From assembly GCF_905475395.1 (NCBI RefSeq), contig NC_058337.1, positions 29,660,983 to 29,724,982 on the forward strand: a stretch of 64,000 bases of DNA, given 5' to 3'. Origin of the DNA: Chrysoperla carnea (Eukaryota; Arthropoda; Insecta; Neuroptera; Chrysopidae). The notes beneath the pieces are model-generated. The model made no database searches, was not told the DNA's origin, and saw nothing but the letters and a program-made list of their open reading frames with translations. Positions 49,501 through 61,330 of the stretch are shown here, one piece after another. The stretch's first letter is position 1. Each line of letters begins with the position of its first letter. A program made the translations under genes and the position numbers.

Positions 49501-52500
49501 CTTCAAACATGACAATGAATTATTTGAACTTAAACTAAAAAGACCATTCAGACAGCTAAAACTATACAGACAAAACCAGTCCCACTCACATTACTAGAAA
49601 TTTAATAAAAAAAGAATTTCAGTGATTTGAAGAATCGCCTACTCTTGAAAAAATTTACAAAGCTGTAGTGACTATTGAGCCAACATCGACGGAGAATTAG
49701 TCTATTTCCTAGTTGTCGAGAAACATTGTCATTAAAATAAGAAACCCTTATTCAGATGATGATGTTAATGCTCTTGTATTTTTGAAAGCCAATTATATAA
49801 GGAAAAGCTTTGAATTAAAATTTGATTTCTTTGTTTATTATTTTACGGGTTACTGGTAGAATTTTGGTTGGCCTACTATGCTCAAATTAAAAAAAGTCAA
49901 TTATCATTTGTTTAAACGAAAGAATATGATTTTATTAGCATAACAGTTTATAAATATAAAGGAAAGGCTTTTTTAGTTTAAGTTGGCAGCAAAATTTTGT
50001 TTAGATAATCAAGCTTTTATAGTTATCTAAATATCTATGTGCTAGTAATTTTGTTTATTTAATTTTACTAATTAAGTATTTGTTTATTTAACTAACGACT
50101 GTTGTACATTTGGTAATTGATAGGGAACTAAAAATTTTAAATAGTACTCTCTCTATTCCTTGCTTTTAAAAAAAAAAACCCAGCCGAGTACAGTTTGTTA
50201 ATTTATTGTTTATTGTTGATTTGTTAATTAATAAGGGCAATTTATGGTAACTAAAAATTTACCATTTGATTAAATTGAGCTCATCTAAAAAAAAGTTTAA
50301 TTATAAATTTCAAAATCGAGATACTCGATAAACTCGAAAAATTCAGGTCGAGAATTCTCGTGCCTCAAGAAATGAAAAATGTCGAGAAACCAGAAACCCT
50401 AATATTTCTAGACAAGCATAATTTTGCCCATTCGCGGATTGTTTAAATATTTAAACCATTCTCACTATATGTGAAAATGTCGTCAAATCGTCAAAATTTG
50501 TGATATAAATAAAAATAAAAATAAACAAAACTTAAATAACACAACTGTATATACAAATCGAATGGTCGCTCATTTACTCGCATACTATAAAACGGTAAAA
50601 AAATTACAATTTCAGTCGGAGTATCTTTCTGTGGAACACTTTTTAATATAATGAATTTTTTTCAAAAAATTTACAATAGTCTAAGGATTCCAACGAGATG
50701 TCATTCTTCCGAATCTGTTCAGTCATTTAACAGTTATGGTCGCAAAAAGACAGTGACATCCATATACCTGAACCCAAAACATATTAAACTTCTTTTTTTC
50801 GTTGGTCAGTCGTGTAAAAACAAAGTTTCTGCTTTTCGTATTACTCCAATCTTAACAATATTTATCTCTTAAAAAGGTTGTTTTGCAAATTTACAGAAGC
50901 GAAGATGTAACAAATAACGAAAAATTATGGAAATATTTACAAACTGTATCTCCAGAAAATGTTGATATAGCTAAAATTGGTAGTACATGGATTAAAAACA
51001 CTGGATTTCCTGTAGTCAGTATTGTTAGAAGATATTCTGAAAATCAATATGAATTAAAACAAGTAAGTTGTTACCTATTGTTTCTTCTACTTGATGATTA
51101 ATAAGCAAGTACATAAGATGATCAAATTAGATTTATAAAATTTTAATTTGAAATAAATGCAAAACGGCCTGAAACAACCATAAAATACAGTTATTGAAAT
51201 AAATATCACGATACACGAAATAAAATTGTATATTAAGAAATTCTATTTAAAAAATACAATTAAAAACAAGTGAAAACAAACAATTGACTGAGTTAATTGT
51301 TGAATTCCATGCATAGTCAGTGTTGATTTCTTTATCACATTACACATACAAACATGTGACACATACATAACTGATAATCAAGCATAGTACATATTATAAA
51401 ATTTCCGCCTAATTGGCGCCCTCACGGGTAAACAGTGATGTTTACGAAAAAATGTTTCAAACAAGAGTTGTTTAATTTCTGATAAGGAACATTTTTAAAC
51501 TTTTGTTCTATCTCTAACCGTTTACAAGATAGGTCCTACGCACCCAAGACCCAATTGATCTATGATGCTCATTTACGAACTTGAAATCACTTTTTACGTC
51601 CTGAGTACGCTGTAAAAATTTCAGCTCGATGTATAATACTTATTTGATCACTTTTTTATAACACTTATTTGATCACTTATAAAATACATACAATTGTAGT
51701 AATAATGCTTTTAGAAACCGTTTTTATTTTTACAAGAAGATGTCAAAGAGAAATTATGGTCAATTCCAATCCGTATTGTGACCAAATCAAATCTAGATTT
51801 TACAAATCTATCACCAACACATTTTATGCATGAAAAGGAAATGTCAATTAGTACAAGTTCAAGGAATGAAGACGATAAAGCAGTTGATCCAAAGAATTGG
51901 TATATACTTAATCCAGAACAAACAGGTAGGTACTTAATTATACCTAGAATTACAATTATAGTGTAAAACATACTAAACTTGTAAAAATATTTATTTGGCC
52001 AAAATTCTATCTGTGTTCCAAATTCGTTCAGTAGTTTTTGTGTGAAAGAGTAAAAAATATTCAGACATCCTCACAAACTTTCACGATTATAATATTAATA
52101 GGATAAATACCATTACCAAAGTTGAAAGTTCGAGATTTTTATATTACCTTTTGATTATAATAGTCTATGCCCATAGTGGTAGGGAATTTTTTGAATCCAA
52201 TTTAGATATAACATACATTTTTTTACATAACAATTGCTACTAATCGATTATTCTGATTTATTCGAAATTAGTAAGGTATTTTTTTAATCATTGGCCACAA
52301 TTTAAAGATTAAGATTAAGACGAGAATTAAATTACCAAAAGTTATGTCCAATTATTATATTCCAGATATTATTTCCTTCTAAAAATTAAAAAAAAAGGGA
52401 TACTTAAAATGAAAAAAGGTATGACTCTTTCAAATAAAAAATACGAATCTAAAACACACACTTTGTTCAATTTAAGAATTAAATAAAAATTTCAACTCTT

Positions 52501-55500
52501 TTTAATAATATTATCGAATAATTTGATTTATTTAGGATACTATCGTGTCAACTACGATTTGGTAAATTGGCAATCAATCACCGAGTTTTTAAATAGTCCA
52601 GAATATGACAAAATTCAACCGGCAACAAGAGCACAGTTAATTGACGATTCATTACATTTAGCTGAGGCTGGTGAATTGGGTTTTGATGTAGCGTTAAGTT
52701 TAACAAAATATTTAGAATTGGAAACCGATCTCATACCGTGGACTGCAGCTGTCTCAGCATTGCAAAGGGTCCATATCAATGCAATGCAATCAGATTATGA
52801 CACGTATTATAAGGTAAAAGATAAGATAAATAAATTTACACGAATTCAAATATCTTAAAAAATATATCGGTCATTTCATTATCATCATAATATAAAGCCC
52901 CAAGTGAAGCTGACTCACTGATAAATACCAATTCTAAGGGACTTCTAGACATGCTAGAAAGATGCAATCGACGCTAACTTGCTTGAAACTTACGGGAAAA
53001 GTCGAAAAATTTCAATTTTTTCATTGCAACTCCTCGCAAAATTGGAAAAATTCCCAAAAAATAAAATTTTTTAGTTGCATTACTTTTTGATAAGTATTTT
53101 TTTCACTTTGCAAACCACATTATTGATAATCAGCCTTCAATGATTAAAGACATTTTGGATTCATAGGTACAACATTTTATCGTATATTAAAATTTCTAGA
53201 AATATCGATATATTTTATTTATAATTTTAAAGATATTTTGAATTTTATATTAATAAATATTGCTGCAACAAGTTCGTCAATTTCAATTACCTATACAAGA
53301 ACGAGTACTTAGAACTAAGAACTAAGTGAATGCTTTTATCGCTCGAGTGTGTAATTTATACGAGTTTCAAGCACAATTTTTGCGTTAGTTGGCAAGATAG
53401 CTAGTAACTAATGATTACGGACAAACTTTCTTTTCATTCGCTAAACGTAATTTGAGTGAAACAAGTAAATTTGTCGCACGCAATGAGGAAATTAGCAGTT
53501 TATCGTACGGAAAACAGTGCAGGGAAGTATCTAACATATTATTTATTTTCAGGTTCATATACAAACTATATCAGAGGCAATGTATAAAAAATTAATAAAA
53601 AATTTTGAAGAAACGGATGATCATCTCATAAATTTAGGACGAACAAAAATCTTACTAAACTTATGTAATGTGGACAACAAAGATTGTATTGAACATTCAG
53701 AAAATATCTTGATTAATAACATATCACAAAATAAAGAAGCTGAAGATATTCCAATTGATTTACAAGGTGTTATTTATTGTAATGGTATTAAAAACGGAAA
53801 CGAAACAGTATGGCAAAAATTATATGAGAAGAAATATTTAGATAATTCGAATGAAATTGAACGAAATAATGTTGCATTTGGTTTGGGCTGCTCATCGGAT
53901 CCAAAAATATTAGAGAAGTATATATTACTGTTATCACATAATTTCGAAATTCAAAAGTACAACAACATTAAAAAAAAAAAAAAAAAAAAGAAATTTGCAA
54001 AAATAGTTTCGACAAATGAGTGAGCTAGCTTGTGCGCGTGTTAAGGCGAGCCCCTCACCCCAAAAAGCGGATCGGGAGTCTCAGCCGGAGACGCTACTCA
54101 CGCCATTGCTAGAATCGATCCAAAAATATATTTCTAGCCTAACCCGAAATGCATGTCAATACATAACTGAAATTATCGGAAAAATTGCATAAGGATTAGT
54201 TATTTAACTTAATTCTAAATCGTATTCGATAAAAGGCCGAGAATTTGATGAATATAGACTCTTGCCTAATAGTCTGTCTCGCCCTTTAGGCCAATCAAAT
54301 GAAGAAATAAGATATTGAGTTAGCCAGTTAAATCCTAGTTGATTAAAAGTACTTGTATCAGGTCAAGTATAGGTAAAATATTGATATCCGAGGTAGTGCA
54401 TCCAAATAAAAGTTGCATAAACAAAATGACGGATTCGCAGCGGATCCGGCCGAAAAACTAATACAGCGGCTGATCTATCGTTTATATCGCAAAAAGTTAA
54501 ATGCAAAATTTTTATATTCTTAAAAACCTACAAAAAGGTGGCTGTTGAATCAAAACCAGTTAATTACTTAAGCAATAATTAATTGATAGAGTAAACAATC
54601 TCAGAAATTATGCGCCTTGATATTCTCAATAAGTGGCATCAAAGCGGAATTGTTTATGAAAATAGGCCTTCGATTTCAATTTTACAAAGTACTTTCTCTT
54701 GTCGAAGAGTGAAACTATGAAATGGAATTGAAACCAGACTGAAAAATAAGAATTAATTTGTTTAACAACCGAATAAAAAAAATGCATATTTCTACAATAT
54801 AAACAAATTGAATAACTTCGTCAATTGTGACTTAATTACCATATAACTTACTGTTTGAATTTGTCAAGTATATGTGGTAAATTTTATTTAAAACTTCTCT
54901 GAATTTCAACACTAATGAATTTATATTTGAGAGTTCCAACCTATTTTTCGAGCTAGGATCTAATCTAGTATCTACACAAAAGTTTATTTCATATAAGAAG
55001 AAGTGAAAAAAATAGCAAACCACCGGAAATCCCTAGAGCCTATGTAATTTTTAACTTACTTAAAAAAGAAACACAAAAGTTATTGGTGATTGCAAGCATG
55101 TTTCATTTAACATTGTATTTTTATTTTCAGTTACTTGTCCATGTTATTAGAACCTAAAATAGAGGAAAGTGATCTTACAGCAGGATTTGAAGGCATTGTA
55201 ACAAATTTACCAATAGGTGTTAGCGTTGCACTCGACTTCCTTGAACAAAATATTGATAAAATTCGAGAGTAAGTAGTGAACCAACAGCCTTATTAAAACC
55301 ATAACAGAAACTAGTGCTTAAAGAACTGGTGGATTCAATCCAATCAAATTCCCTTACCCTCCGAAATTGATCTGTCAATTTACCTAGATCTAGAAGTTTT
55401 GGAGACAAACCTGATCCTGAATAAAAATTATCTCATACAACTTGACCGTTTTGAAATTTTTCCTGCAAGAACATTATTTAAAATAGATAGGTATATAGTT

Positions 55501-57516
55501 TAAAAAAGTAAAAAACACGCTTGTTGCTTATTCTAAGTATATATGTATAGTGTGGTTATCGGTAGTATAATAAATGTATATAACTGATGATGTTATATGC
55601 ATGTGTATGATATTAGAGAGTTACAAACAAACATACAAACATATCTCAGTGTCACAAAAAATGCACGGATTACATATCGTATTATATGTAATCCGATGCA
55701 TTTTTTGTGACACAGAGGTACATACATACATACATACATAGAGGCGAACATAATATAAACGTGTTAAACAATTTAGTATGAAGTCGTTTTCTCGACTTCA
55801 GAGTTGGACGTGTTCCAAAGTTTTGTGTTGATGCTAAAATAACCAAGCCTATCTCAGAATATATTCAATAATATCAATATCAGTTTTTTCTTACATTGAA
55901 TTTATATATACAAGGTATTAATTGAATCCTAATATTTTTAGAACCTTCCATGATACAAGTTTAGTGACAATAATGGAAAAATTCGCTGAGCATTTGATAA
56001 AACCGGAACAAGTTCAAAGGGTTAGTACCTAATTTTAATATTTGAATTTCTGATAAACTAAACTAAAAGATAAAGAAAGGTAAAAAGTGCTTAAATTAAT
56101 ATTAGGAGAACATGTATTAAAAATAATAATTATACGTCTAGATTATTAGGAGAGCTTCTGTAAAAACTAACATGTTTGCCAAACAATTATTTAAATTTTT
56201 TTAAATTTATGATGATATTTTTTCATTCAAATTATTTGTCTAGCGCGTTTTTTCCTAAGCGGTACATTTTGAGACCGTGAGTAGATTCTTCGTCAAACCT
56301 ACACATTAATAAGCTTGAAAATGAGGGGTGAATCATGGAATTAGATAAAGGAATAAGGAAGATAAAGATAGAGCAGAAAAAAACTTGATAGAGTAATGAT
56401 ATATAAGATTTGTATATTTGTGAGTGTACAAGCATTAAATATTTTTTGTTTATTTTATTATTACATAATAATGACTGTGAGAGTGATTAAATAGAACTAA
56501 CGGTGCATGAAAATCGGAAAAATTGCATTTAATTACTCTAAAACGTTCTTAAAGTAGTTCGGCTGTCATGTGACTAGTCAACTAGTCAACAAGGCGATTT
56601 GTATGACGTAAATGTAAGAAAATTCTTTAAAAATATCGTAAACTAATCAATTTGTATGACGTAAATGTAAAAAATTGATCTAAAAATATCGTAAAAGCGT
56701 CAAAAATCAAAGTTTTTTTTATGTTTTCTTTTGGAAAAGTGCCGTAACGTAAAGTTTTTTTGCATAAACAGAATCTGTGATAAATTTTCTTCATGATGAA
56801 AATTTTTTTGAAGCTCAATCACCGATTGTGCAAGAGACCCCAAAAATGTGTTTATTGTGTTCAAGTGATTTGAACTATTATTTACCGCATAAAAAACATT
56901 CACCTTACTTGCTCAAACAGCCAAATCACTTTAATTTATTTCGTGATGTTTGTCATTTAATGGTATTTCGAAGGGTACTACGTGTCCATCGAAAATACAA
57001 AGTCATCTCATATACTTTTTTAAATTATCTTCTTATTACGACACAACATCTGGTATTCATTAATTTACGCGTTCTTTTTGCCGCTAAATTAAAAATTCTT
57101 TCAATCCCTTAGAGTTTACGTACAAAATTTTTTATTATTTAGTATTTAGAGTCTCTATAACACATACCTTTAAAATTCAAACTTCTTTTATTCAGAGAAT
57201 GATATAAATATTTAAAATCTAATTTCAGTTTAAGGACGCAATTGGCAACTTGGAATATCGTGAATTTCTGATGGATAATGCAATAAAAATTGCAGAAAAT
57301 AACTTAAAGTGGCATGAAAATCATAATGAAGAATTAAAAGATTGGTTCACTAAAACTGTGATTATTCCCACGACTTCAACAGATAATCCAGCTGAATCTA
57401 CTCCTGGTGAAGCAACGCCAACGACTGCAGACCCATCAAGTGCTAAATCTAATTGTCTAAGTCTTATGTTTTTACCACTTAGCATTTTTATTTTCTTTAT
57501 AGGCTCGTTATTATAG
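40544..57516 (+). CDS. Aminopeptidase N paralogue C, complete, with Thr-rich stalk and GPI-type tail
   Basis: Exons: 40544-41046 (ATG 40559), 45010-45177, 45951-46241, 46765-46948, 47894-48044, 49093-49174, 50897-51062, 51715-51925, 52536-52813, 53553-53917, 55131-55268, 55942-56020, 57229-57516 (TAG). The coding sum is 2889 nt, 962 codons. The start is ATG 40559, because the upstream in-frame codon is GTG at a likely acceptor (TTTTTTAG) and MISFYLLKLIILL begins a classic signal peptide. GAMEN is at about 305-309; HEISHQWFGNLVTPEWW gives H341, H345, E364 and E342; Tyr is about 425 (IVYQKGGS). Four Cys are kept (LCNVDNKDC, IYCNG, LGCSSD). A Thr/Ser/Pro-rich stretch (about 35 residues after VIIPTT) typical of O-glycosylated stalks precedes a hydrophobic end (FLPLSIFIFFIGSLL), as in GPI-anchored gut APNs. 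One extra intron (51063-51714) splits an exon that is whole in A and B. The exon 2 acceptor (AAAAG at 45009) is not ideal. Confidence 0.92.
41632..41995 (+). repeat. LINE-tail-like repeat, copy 2, in intron 1 of C
   Basis: It starts ACTAGCAGACCCGGCCACGC and ends TTTTTATGTATAAAGATTA; AAAATCGGTTCAGTAGT lies near the end, as in copy 1. Confidence 0.6.
43528..43578. repeat. Solo terminus related to the 5271-6676 element
   Basis: AATAAACAAGTTTTCTCGTGG and GAACACGCTGTATAC match the right end of the TIR element in gene A. A short inverted pair (AAAGTCCTGCATGACCT at 43326; its inverse near 43490) suggests a small deleted relative spanning about 43275-43575. Confidence 0.45.
44255..44365 (-). repeat. 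INE-1-like repeat, internal fragment, reverse strand
   Basis: On the reverse strand TTTACGAAAAAATGTTTCAA and CATAAGGAACATTTTTTGC match the family core. This is the only minus-strand fragment found. Confidence 0.5.
44600..44832 (-). repeat. Dispersed repeat family 2, reverse copy in intron 1 of C
   Basis: The most complete copy. On the reverse strand: CCCGAACCAAAAAAAGGGG, TCTGTCTGTGGTCTCGTAGC, GAGTGTTATTAGCTATG, GGGTTCCGTACAC. Confidence 0.65.
46765..46948 (+). other. Catalytic exon of paralogue C (HEXXH-X18-E)
   Basis: This exon encodes HEISHQWFGNLVTPEWW and then IWLSEGFATY, with all M1 zinc ligands in place. It is 184 nt, as in B, with the same entry phase (2) and exit phase (0). Confidence 0.95.
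47093..47752. mobile_element. MITE of the same family, in a C intron
   Basis: Ends CAAGGTGTCCCGTGACTCGG and inverse CCATCGAGTCACGGGCACCC, flanked by TA. GCTTAAAAGCG and TCTTAAACTATG pair as in the B copy. The centre differs, so it is an older or recombined member. Confidence 0.75.
48124..49022. mobile_element. Giant palindrome of about 900 bp in a C intron
   Basis: Arms of about 400 bases pair from ATTTTTGCAAAT (48128) with ATTTGCAAAAAT (49010), through TTCCGGTTCCGGAACGATCC, TCTCTGCTTCTATTGATCGG and CAACTTTCTCTGATA to a centre near 48590. It fills most of the 1048-base intron 48045-49092. No coding capacity was seen. Confidence 0.8.
49175..50896. other. C intron, no clear element
   Basis: AT-rich with CGAGAA motifs repeated loosely (49380-49470, 50315-50400), perhaps an old repeat. 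The short open frame near 50651 looks like noise. Confidence 0.5.
51268..51638 (+). mobile_element. INE-1-like repeat, copy 6, 3'-truncated, in the extra intron of C
   Basis: It begins AACAAGTGAAAACAAACAATT and follows the consensus to the TTTCAGCTCGAT block, then stops. It lies in the intron 51063-51714, which is present only in paralogue C. Confidence 0.7.
51995..52112 (+). repeat. LINE-tail-like repeat, 3' fragment in a C intron
   Basis: AATTCGTTCAGTAGTTTTTG followed by TCAGACATCCTCACAAACTT and TATTAATAGGAT is the usual tail end of such repeats. Confidence 0.5.
52814..55130. other. Two C introns around exon 10
   Basis: The introns 52814-53552 and 53918-55130 hold no clear gene. An A run (53969-53990) is followed by a GC-rich patch (54040-54120) that may be a repeat edge. 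The rest is featureless. Confidence 0.5.
55648..55716. repeat. Small near-perfect palindrome (tiny MITE) in a C intron
   Basis: GTGTCACAAAAAATGCA, GGATTACATAT and their inverses give a hairpin stem of about 30 pairs with a very short loop. The end motif GTCACAAAAAA recurs in the element at 63498. Confidence 0.75.
56595..56696 (+). repeat. Two-unit tandem duplication in the last intron of C
   Basis: ATTTGTATGACGTAAATGTA occurs at 56597 and 56650, followed each time by AAAATT and AAAAATATCGTAAA. The unit is about 53 bases. A palindrome GACTAGTCAACTAGTC (56571-56586) sits just before it. Confidence 0.75.
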
Positions 57517-57562
57517 ATTTATTAACAATCAAAATGAAAATAACAATCACAAACAAAGATTT

Positions 57563-57568
57563 AATAAA
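57563..57568 (+). promoter_or_regulatory. Polyadenylation signal of paralogue C
   Basis: An AATAAA lies 47 bases after the TAG stop, the first hexamer downstream of the gene. Confidence 0.5.
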
Positions 57569-58274
57569 ACAAAAAACAGATCATGTAGTATTATTTGCTT
57601 TCAAGTTGTTGTAATTCGATTTCCAGTTTTCTTTTCAGTTGTAATGGAAATATACCTAAGATTTCCTATCTTACTTAAAACTGAGCTGTAACTCAGTGTA
57701 AAAAAATAATAATTTACAAGTAAAAGCTTTAAATAAAAGTTGCTAAGCAAAGGAAGATGTACCAAGTTAACAAAATGAGATTGACCTGCCTTAACTTGGT
57801 CTTTTAACACTTTTTCATTATTGGTTAGAGATAGAGGCCAAGTTTAAATTTGAAAGTTGTTCGTCTTTTATGGATCTCAAATATTCAAATATCTTAATAA
57901 ACATTTCTACTAAATTAATTCTAAATAATTTTACTAATGTCCTTTACAATAAATAAAAAAATAGAACCATGAGTTGCTTATCTAATAAGTGTATATAGAA
58001 TTTTGCTTTGAAATTGTGTTGAATGTATGCACTTATGCAGCTTTCAAAAGCCGCTGTGCGCACTTTTTCGCCTCTAGTACACAAGCGGTTAATAAATATG
58101 ATGCTAGAATATTCAGTTATGTTTAAAAACATGTGAGCGCGAGCGCCCTATCTAAGTACGATATGATCAACCTTTTATGGCGCACAAAATGCGTTATGTA
58201 GGTATTAGACATAACGCGAAGTGGTACAGAATAGTAAGCATAACGCGCTTGTCAGCTTGTCACATGGCTTGTGA

Positions 58275-58890
58275 GAGTAAAGCAAGGAAGTAAAGCAAAA
58301 TTGCGGAAGCACCCTATCTTAGAGATATAACGATATGATTTTATGGCACGCTACAGCTGATTACAGCAATCGAAGCATGGTTCCTTAAATTGGATGATGG
58401 CAGGTCAAACATCACTATGATCAGTCACTTTAGAACGGGCCACAACTCCTTATCCGCTCATATACATCGAAGACATATTTTCCCCGACACCAGGGGTCGA
58501 TGTGGCTACTATTATTGTTATTTAAATCACATCATATTCGCCTGCCCATTCCTAAGCTCCTTAGCTCGTATGGACGTTGATCCTTATTAGATTCCCCATT
58601 TTCTATACCTAAATAAGTTTAAAATCCTCTCTGGAATTTCAAGTCTAAACTCAAAATTCCTTAACAAGTTCAAACTCAAATTTAATGCAGCGGTGCCACC
58701 CGCTTCCTTTCTTACTTATCTTTTGCTTTTGTTTTTAAATTTTTGCGTAGCCCACTCTATTTTTAACCGTCCGGTAACCTCTAGTCTATGCTTTTTACGT
58801 GATATTTCTTCTATATGAAGTCTCAACGAGTTCCGATGACGAATTTTCTCTCCTTCACATATGATAATATTGTAAAATAAATGTATCTTT
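58275..58890 (+). mobile_element. LINE 3' fragment (end of ORF2 plus 3' tail)
   Basis: The frame at 58390-58590 reads ISHFRTGHNSLSAHIHRRHI and then a Cys/His-rich end (GRCGYYYC...HIIFACPFL). This resembles the C-terminus after the RNase H region of Jockey/I-type non-LTR ORF2. The 5' part is absent, and the frame is interrupted before 58390. The tail may extend to the A-rich stretch near 58880. It is dead. Confidence 0.6.
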
Positions 58891-60904
58891 TATTTTTCTA
58901 TAACTGAAAATTTATTCATTTATTTATTCTGTTTTTTGTTTGTTTGAGATTTGTTATCTGTTTTGAAAAACCAGATTTTTTATTACACATTTTTTTGAAT
59001 TGTTTACTTATTATTTGTTTGTTTATATATTATTGTATTCTCTTTGGCTAATGGCTGTATTGGGGATTTGCTGAAACAAATAATATAAACAAAATTTTAT
59101 ATTTAAAGATAGGCAACTTTTATACCAACAATGTACCAAAGATTGCTAACATATGTTTTTTTAAAAGCTTTAGATCTATAATAAATAAATTGTTTATTAA
59201 CACTTGACAAACAAAAAGTCATAGGCGTCGACAGAGGAGCAAGAAAAGCAGCTGCCCCTCCTAAATGTTCTCAAAAATGGTTCTTTGCACACTCGCTTTA
59301 AAAAAGTAAAATTCTACTAAATTCAAAATGTCATTTCACATGTAATTTCACAATCAACTTTTTATTTTCATTGATTAAACTGCATTGTCAGAAAAATTAG
59401 TAGAGAGTAAAATATTTTTAATTTAATGACGTGCTAGTGTATTTGGTAAACGTTGCCAGCCATTTTTATTGTTTGTTTATTGTATTGTTGTTGCCAGCCA
59501 AAAGAAACTGTACAAACTTCAAAACAATTTTATGCTTACAACAAGGAAATTTTATGTTTTTGAAACATACTAATCGATGTATTGTTTGAATGTGCACCTT
59601 TCTTATAATATGGAAATTCATAATTAAGAAGCATGTATAAAGTTATGATAAAATAGACGTAATAATAACATTAATTCACGGGGACGACGAGAATACCATT
59701 CACTCTGGTCCTCAAGTATCTCGGAAACCGATTCTATCGCAATATTCGTGTTCAGAGACCCCAAAAACCTCAAATAACAAGTAACAAGTTTGAAATCATT
59801 TTCATCACTATTAACCGAATTGTGAATTTAACATTTACGGTCAATTTAAAATGCAATTATAAAATGCATTGTAATCATGCTAATTGTATATTTTTAATTT
59901 CTTTAAATCAAATTAGGTCACAAAATTTCCTGGCGCTCTAATAAGTCGAATGCCGAAAACCGCATTGAAATACGACTTACTGCTCTAATTTTTCGAACTT
60001 TGATCATTTTTAGTGCTTAGTTTGTTCGTCTAATTAGAGCGTCCATAAAAACTCTTCTTAATTCATATATTTTATATGGCTAGCGGGTAGGCTTACAATC
60101 GGTATAATACTTCAACCTCTGTTCTTAGCTATTCACGCAACGTAACGCTACTATCATTGACCTCTGTGTAGCTTAAATGTAACTGCAAACATAACACTAA
60201 CGTAACTCATTACATTTAGAATGGTTGTAGTCTTAAATAAAGTTTGATTGTTGGGTACTTTTCTGCATATAATTTCTTGCTTTTCATTTCTTTTTTTTCA
60301 ATTCAAAATACGTTTGTTTAATATTTAAATTAAATTTTTAAAATATTCAAAGTTTTAAACATACAGACCAAAAATGTTTAAGACCTTGTTGTTTATCTTC
60401 TAATGGACTACAAACCCATGTTCATTAGCTACGTTCGTATGAAATACAATGTATTTTTCACAATATTTTGTCTATTAAACATAATCATAATAAAATATTT
60501 TTGTAACAAAAACCTTGACGTTGCTACGTTCTTGACTCAGAATGTGCAAAGTTTGTAAGCAACACAAGTGCAATTTGTCGCATCAAAAATTACTTCTAGG
60601 AATTTTACAGACGTTTTGCAGGAAACGAATGAATTGAGAGAAGGGATAGATTCAATATTGTTTCAGTGTCTAGTGAAAACAATGGCTGAACTTTTTTTGG
60701 AGCAGATATTTCCAAATTGATTGGCAATAAATGATTTTGTTATGTGGACGGAGCGTTTGAAACATTATCTACAGCTGTTTGTAGGGATTTGGAGGACGAA
60801 TACAGGACAAAATCAGTTGCGTATTGCAGGAGCTGAAAAAGAGGTTGATTTACAATTTACAATGATTTTGGTACTTAACAATCAGTGAACGAACTTTTAG
60901 AAAA
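58891..60904. other. Downstream region with no supported feature
   Basis: AT-rich sequence. A slightly more GC stretch at 60600-60850 may be more LINE debris, but no motif could be read with confidence. 61331-62366 and 62886-63492 also show nothing clear. Confidence 0.5.
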
Positions 60905-61330
60905 TTGTAAATAATAATGATGTTAATTTGGAAGGAGCACAGACAAAGACGTGAATATGTTGATGAGGATGTTAATGTCAACATTGTCCAACGCTCCTTT
61001 CACGTCTATAAAGTAACAAACCAGGACCGGTCAAGTGTATAGAAAGGTTATCAAGGGTAGACGATTTCTTACAAAACCTCGTGAGAACGGTAGAATTATG
61101 TTCTTCGATAACTTCGATATAGGATCTTTATTATATTCAAGGATTGGTCCGATCATTATAAGTATAATATTATTTTGAAACAGATGAATGCATAAGGGGC
61201 GAATCCTCTCGGCCAGACAAGACTCCCCCAACTCGTAGGTGTCAAACGGACAATCCAATGTATGGTCGTTCTAGGTCAACGTGATTTCTACAGGGATTGG
61301 AGCAAAATCCCGAGTTAGGTTTTATTGGAA
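60905..61330 (-). pseudogene. LINE reverse transcriptase fragment, minus strand, broken
   Basis: The reverse strand at about 61013-60924 reads FIDVKGALDNVDINILINIF, matching RT motif A of Jockey-like LINEs ((F/L)DIKGAFDNV), then a stop. The neighbouring open frame (61258-61031, reverse) ends with a stop just before it, so at least one frameshift or stop separates the parts. No complete ORF was found. Confidence 0.5.

Noticed and set aside
56777-57112. 111-codon open frame in the last intron of C
   Set aside because: No recognisable domain, intronic, and AT-rich; probably chance or old repeat debris.
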